DNA of 64,000 nucleotides from Acanthaster planci (lineage: Eukaryota > Echinodermata > Asteroidea > Valvatida > Acanthasteridae), in contig NW_019091370.1 of assembly GCF_001949145.1 (NCBI RefSeq), positions 2,062,575-2,126,574 of the forward strand, given 5' to 3'. Position 1 is the first letter of the stretch. The number at the start of each line of letters is the position of its first letter. The position numbers were made by a program, and so were the translations under genes. This document shows positions 62,601 to 64,000 of this stretch, piece by piece. Under the pieces are notes generated by a model. That model did not search any database. It saw nothing but the letters and a program-made list of their open reading frames with translations, and was not told where the DNA came from.

Positions 62601-64000
62601 AAAGAGGACGAGGGATGAAAATCACCAATTTCCTTAATAAACACACCGAAATTGAAAGTATGCTGATGATTAGTGCTATACCCCCCTCTGGAGAAAAATC
62701 ACATGGTTCCTACTAAAATGCCAGAGGAGCTTAAGTTAATCATCCTAATAAATCCGTACAAAAATAAATCAAAGTGGTTCAGAAAATCCAGGAAGTCTGA
62801 AGATGCTGTTAAGATATGATTAATTTATTTATAGTACTGGTAGGCCTATAGAAAAATATCTGTCTGACTGCATTTATATGTGAATTGTCAATCATTCTAT
62901 TTGACCAACAACAGTCTTCAAATTAATAACCATGGTTGCTGCTCCTGTGAAATAAGGAACCTTATTTGCTGGTATGATTCGGAATTTCATTTTTATTTTT
63001 AATTTCTTTTTAGATTGACATATTGTTGACACCAGTGTACACATATAAAGTAAAGCCAAACTTTCTTCAAAAAAAGTTTAAATTATTTTTAAATGTTCTT
63101 TTTACAAAAGAATGTGTAAAAAGGAAAATGAAATCATTTAGATTTGTCACTCAGTAACATTGTTACTCATTGTCTGTCATGACTTTAAATTTTACAAGCT
63201 CATAAGTTGTGATATACATACATGTAATTAAGTTCCAAACCCTCACCAAATTCTGATTGAATCTGCAAATTTTGCATTTGAATCTGTTTAGATTTTGAAA
63301 TCCCCATCTCTGGATCTAGAACTGTCCACGGAAGACATCAGGAGGCTGGAGAAAGATTGTAGCAAGGGCAGAAAAGACATCAGGGTAATTACCGTAGCCT
63401 CCAAATTGGGAGCAGTCCTGCTCAATGCTGTTGGTTGAGTGAAACAAATAAAATTGTACACACTTACTTATCAGAGAAAATATTACTTGCTAAAATATAT
63501 CATTAGCAAAAGTGCATAATATTCCTGTTAATGAAAAAATCAGTGCAGAATATGAGAATGGTTGATCTTCTTAATTCCTCACTGATATTTTTTGCTGACA
63601 AGGTAGACTTGGCAAAAAGCGATGCTTAGTTCTACAAAAATGATTTTGTATACTAATAGTGAGATTATGTTGTGTATTGTCACAGGATTTACCAGTGTCA
63701 TTTGATGAGTTTCTTCCTTTGGCAAGACATCTGCTGATGTTATACTTCAACAAACAGGATTCCAATTCAAGGGTAAAACCTTTGTCAAGTACAGCGTGTA
63801 TGAAGGTTGACCATCAGAGTGGTGGGGGGAATGTTTAGGGCTTTGTTTGCTAAAAAAGTTGATTCCATGGGTGCCCGTGGTGAAGGATAAAAGATATTGA
63901 AAGCTATACTGTTGTGTGTGGTTGGTTGGTAAGGCTGAGTTAATTGGAATAATTGATTGTTCAAATTTTGACCTTCTATTTCAGTTGAAAATTCAGTTGT
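59669..64000 (+). CDS. EF-hand protein with long disordered N-terminus (partial, runs off right edge)
   Basis: I do not recognise the gene. Coding exons: 59669-60752, 62014-62384, 63292-63384, 63686-63772, and probably 63985 to the edge; acceptors and donors are canonical and phases join (361 codons plus 1 base, then 2 bases plus 123 codons, 31 codons, 29 codons). The start MPALPLRNKPEIH at 59669 has A at -3; a stop lies in frame at 59630-59632 and an acceptor CACAG ends at 59609, so a 5' UTR exon probably precedes. Residues 1-361 are Ser/Asn/Gly-rich and look disordered, with three perfect 12-bp repeats (60128-60163) encoding NGTL units. Exon 2 has basic, nuclear-signal-like runs (PKKRRKASGRR, RRRRKAS) and then a canonical EF-hand loop DVDCDKRLRRAE (residues 471-482) after the helix DPFKELAFVVFDSA. 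Later exons (DLELSTEDIRRLEKD, VSFDEFLPLARHLL) look like the partner helices of an EF-hand pair. Confidence 0.75.
61068..61415 (+). repeat. tRNA-derived SINE, near full length
   Basis: A box TGGCGCAGTGGTTAG (61081-61095), B box GGTTGGAATCC (61125-61135), MIR-like core TGGGCAAGTCACTTTACC (61161-61178) with GCCTCTCTCCACCCA and GTAAATGGGTACCTG, and a 3' end GGCGCTTAACAAGTGCTTG followed by a TTATTATTATTATTA tail. The ATT-repeat tail fits mobilisation by a partner LINE that ends in a simple repeat. Confidence 0.8.
61511..61664. repeat. Tandem duplication, two 77-bp copies
   Basis: ATTCACATTTTGACTTGGGG begins at 61511 and again at 61588; both copies end in CACCTTTCTTAAAAT. The copies differ at only a few positions. 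Confidence 0.9.
61756..61942. mobile_element. Miniature inverted-repeat element, family A, copy 2
   Basis: 187 bp with ends AATAGACCGAT / ATCGGTCTATT. The arms continue through CATGTGACCTATAGTGGGTA. The inner GATGCCATGTTTAATGATATTTAAT matches the element at 16907-17187. Confidence 0.75.
62500..62700. repeat. Dispersed repeat, copy in EF-hand gene intron 2
   Basis: Purine-rich run followed by GGGATGAAAATCACCA and GCTGATGATTAGTGCTAT, matching 59230-59420. Confidence 0.5.

Noticed and set aside
1-64000. CRISPR arrays, operons, phage or bacterial defence systems
   Set aside because: All strong genes are intron-containing metazoan genes; no direct-repeat/spacer array or bacterial gene was seen. 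No retroviral or LTR element was recognised either.

Overview
This is a stretch of an animal nuclear genome, not a prokaryotic one. All confident genes are split into short exons with GT...AG introns, introns make up most of the length, and tRNA-derived SINEs, a LINE, a Tc1 transposon and several miniature inverted-repeat elements lie between and inside the genes. Low GC, the many TACATGTA palindromes and TAGGCCTA words, and invertebrate-like versions of vertebrate genes suggest a deuterostome invertebrate, most likely an echinoderm. That is inference; no species is claimed.

Layout from left to right. (1) Minus strand, 8109 down to 1415: the 5' end of an ADAMTS metalloprotease gene of the ADAMTS16/18 type (signal peptide and pro-domain only; the rest lies left of base 1). 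(2) 8110-15178: intergenic DNA with a perfect (TTCAG)26 microsatellite, a decayed Tc1-type transposon with about 150-bp inverted repeats, and a decayed LINE reverse transcriptase. (3) Plus strand, 15179-22129: a complete six-exon VAP gene (ER membrane-contact protein, VAPA/VAPB), with a 650-bp fold-back repeat and a miniature transposon in intron 1. (4) 22130-30466: long gene-poor stretch. (5) Minus strand, 37394 down to 30467: a complete eight-exon WWOX gene (two WW domains plus a short-chain dehydrogenase). (6) 37395-38811: spacer with a palindrome-rich inverted-repeat element, a TGCGCA hairpin and one possible unknown exon. (7) Plus strand, 38812-53621: a complete ten-exon mitochondrial aspartate aminotransferase gene (GOT2). 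(8) 53622-59609: gene-poor. (9) Plus strand, 59669 to the right edge: the first exons of an unrecognised EF-hand protein with a long disordered N-terminus.

I reconstructed exon borders by hand from splice signals, reading phase and family conservation; every junction given keeps the frame. The five genes do unrelated jobs (extracellular proteolysis, ER contact sites, SDR/WW signalling, mitochondrial transamination, calcium binding) and do not form a single system. The most notable gene-level observation is that ADAMTS18-, WWOX- and GOT2-like genes, all on human 16q, lie within 54 kb here. I found no undescribed biological system. The novelty lies mainly in the repeat structures, including a twin pair of TTAA-flanked 51-bp palindromes, and in two uncharacterised coding regions.
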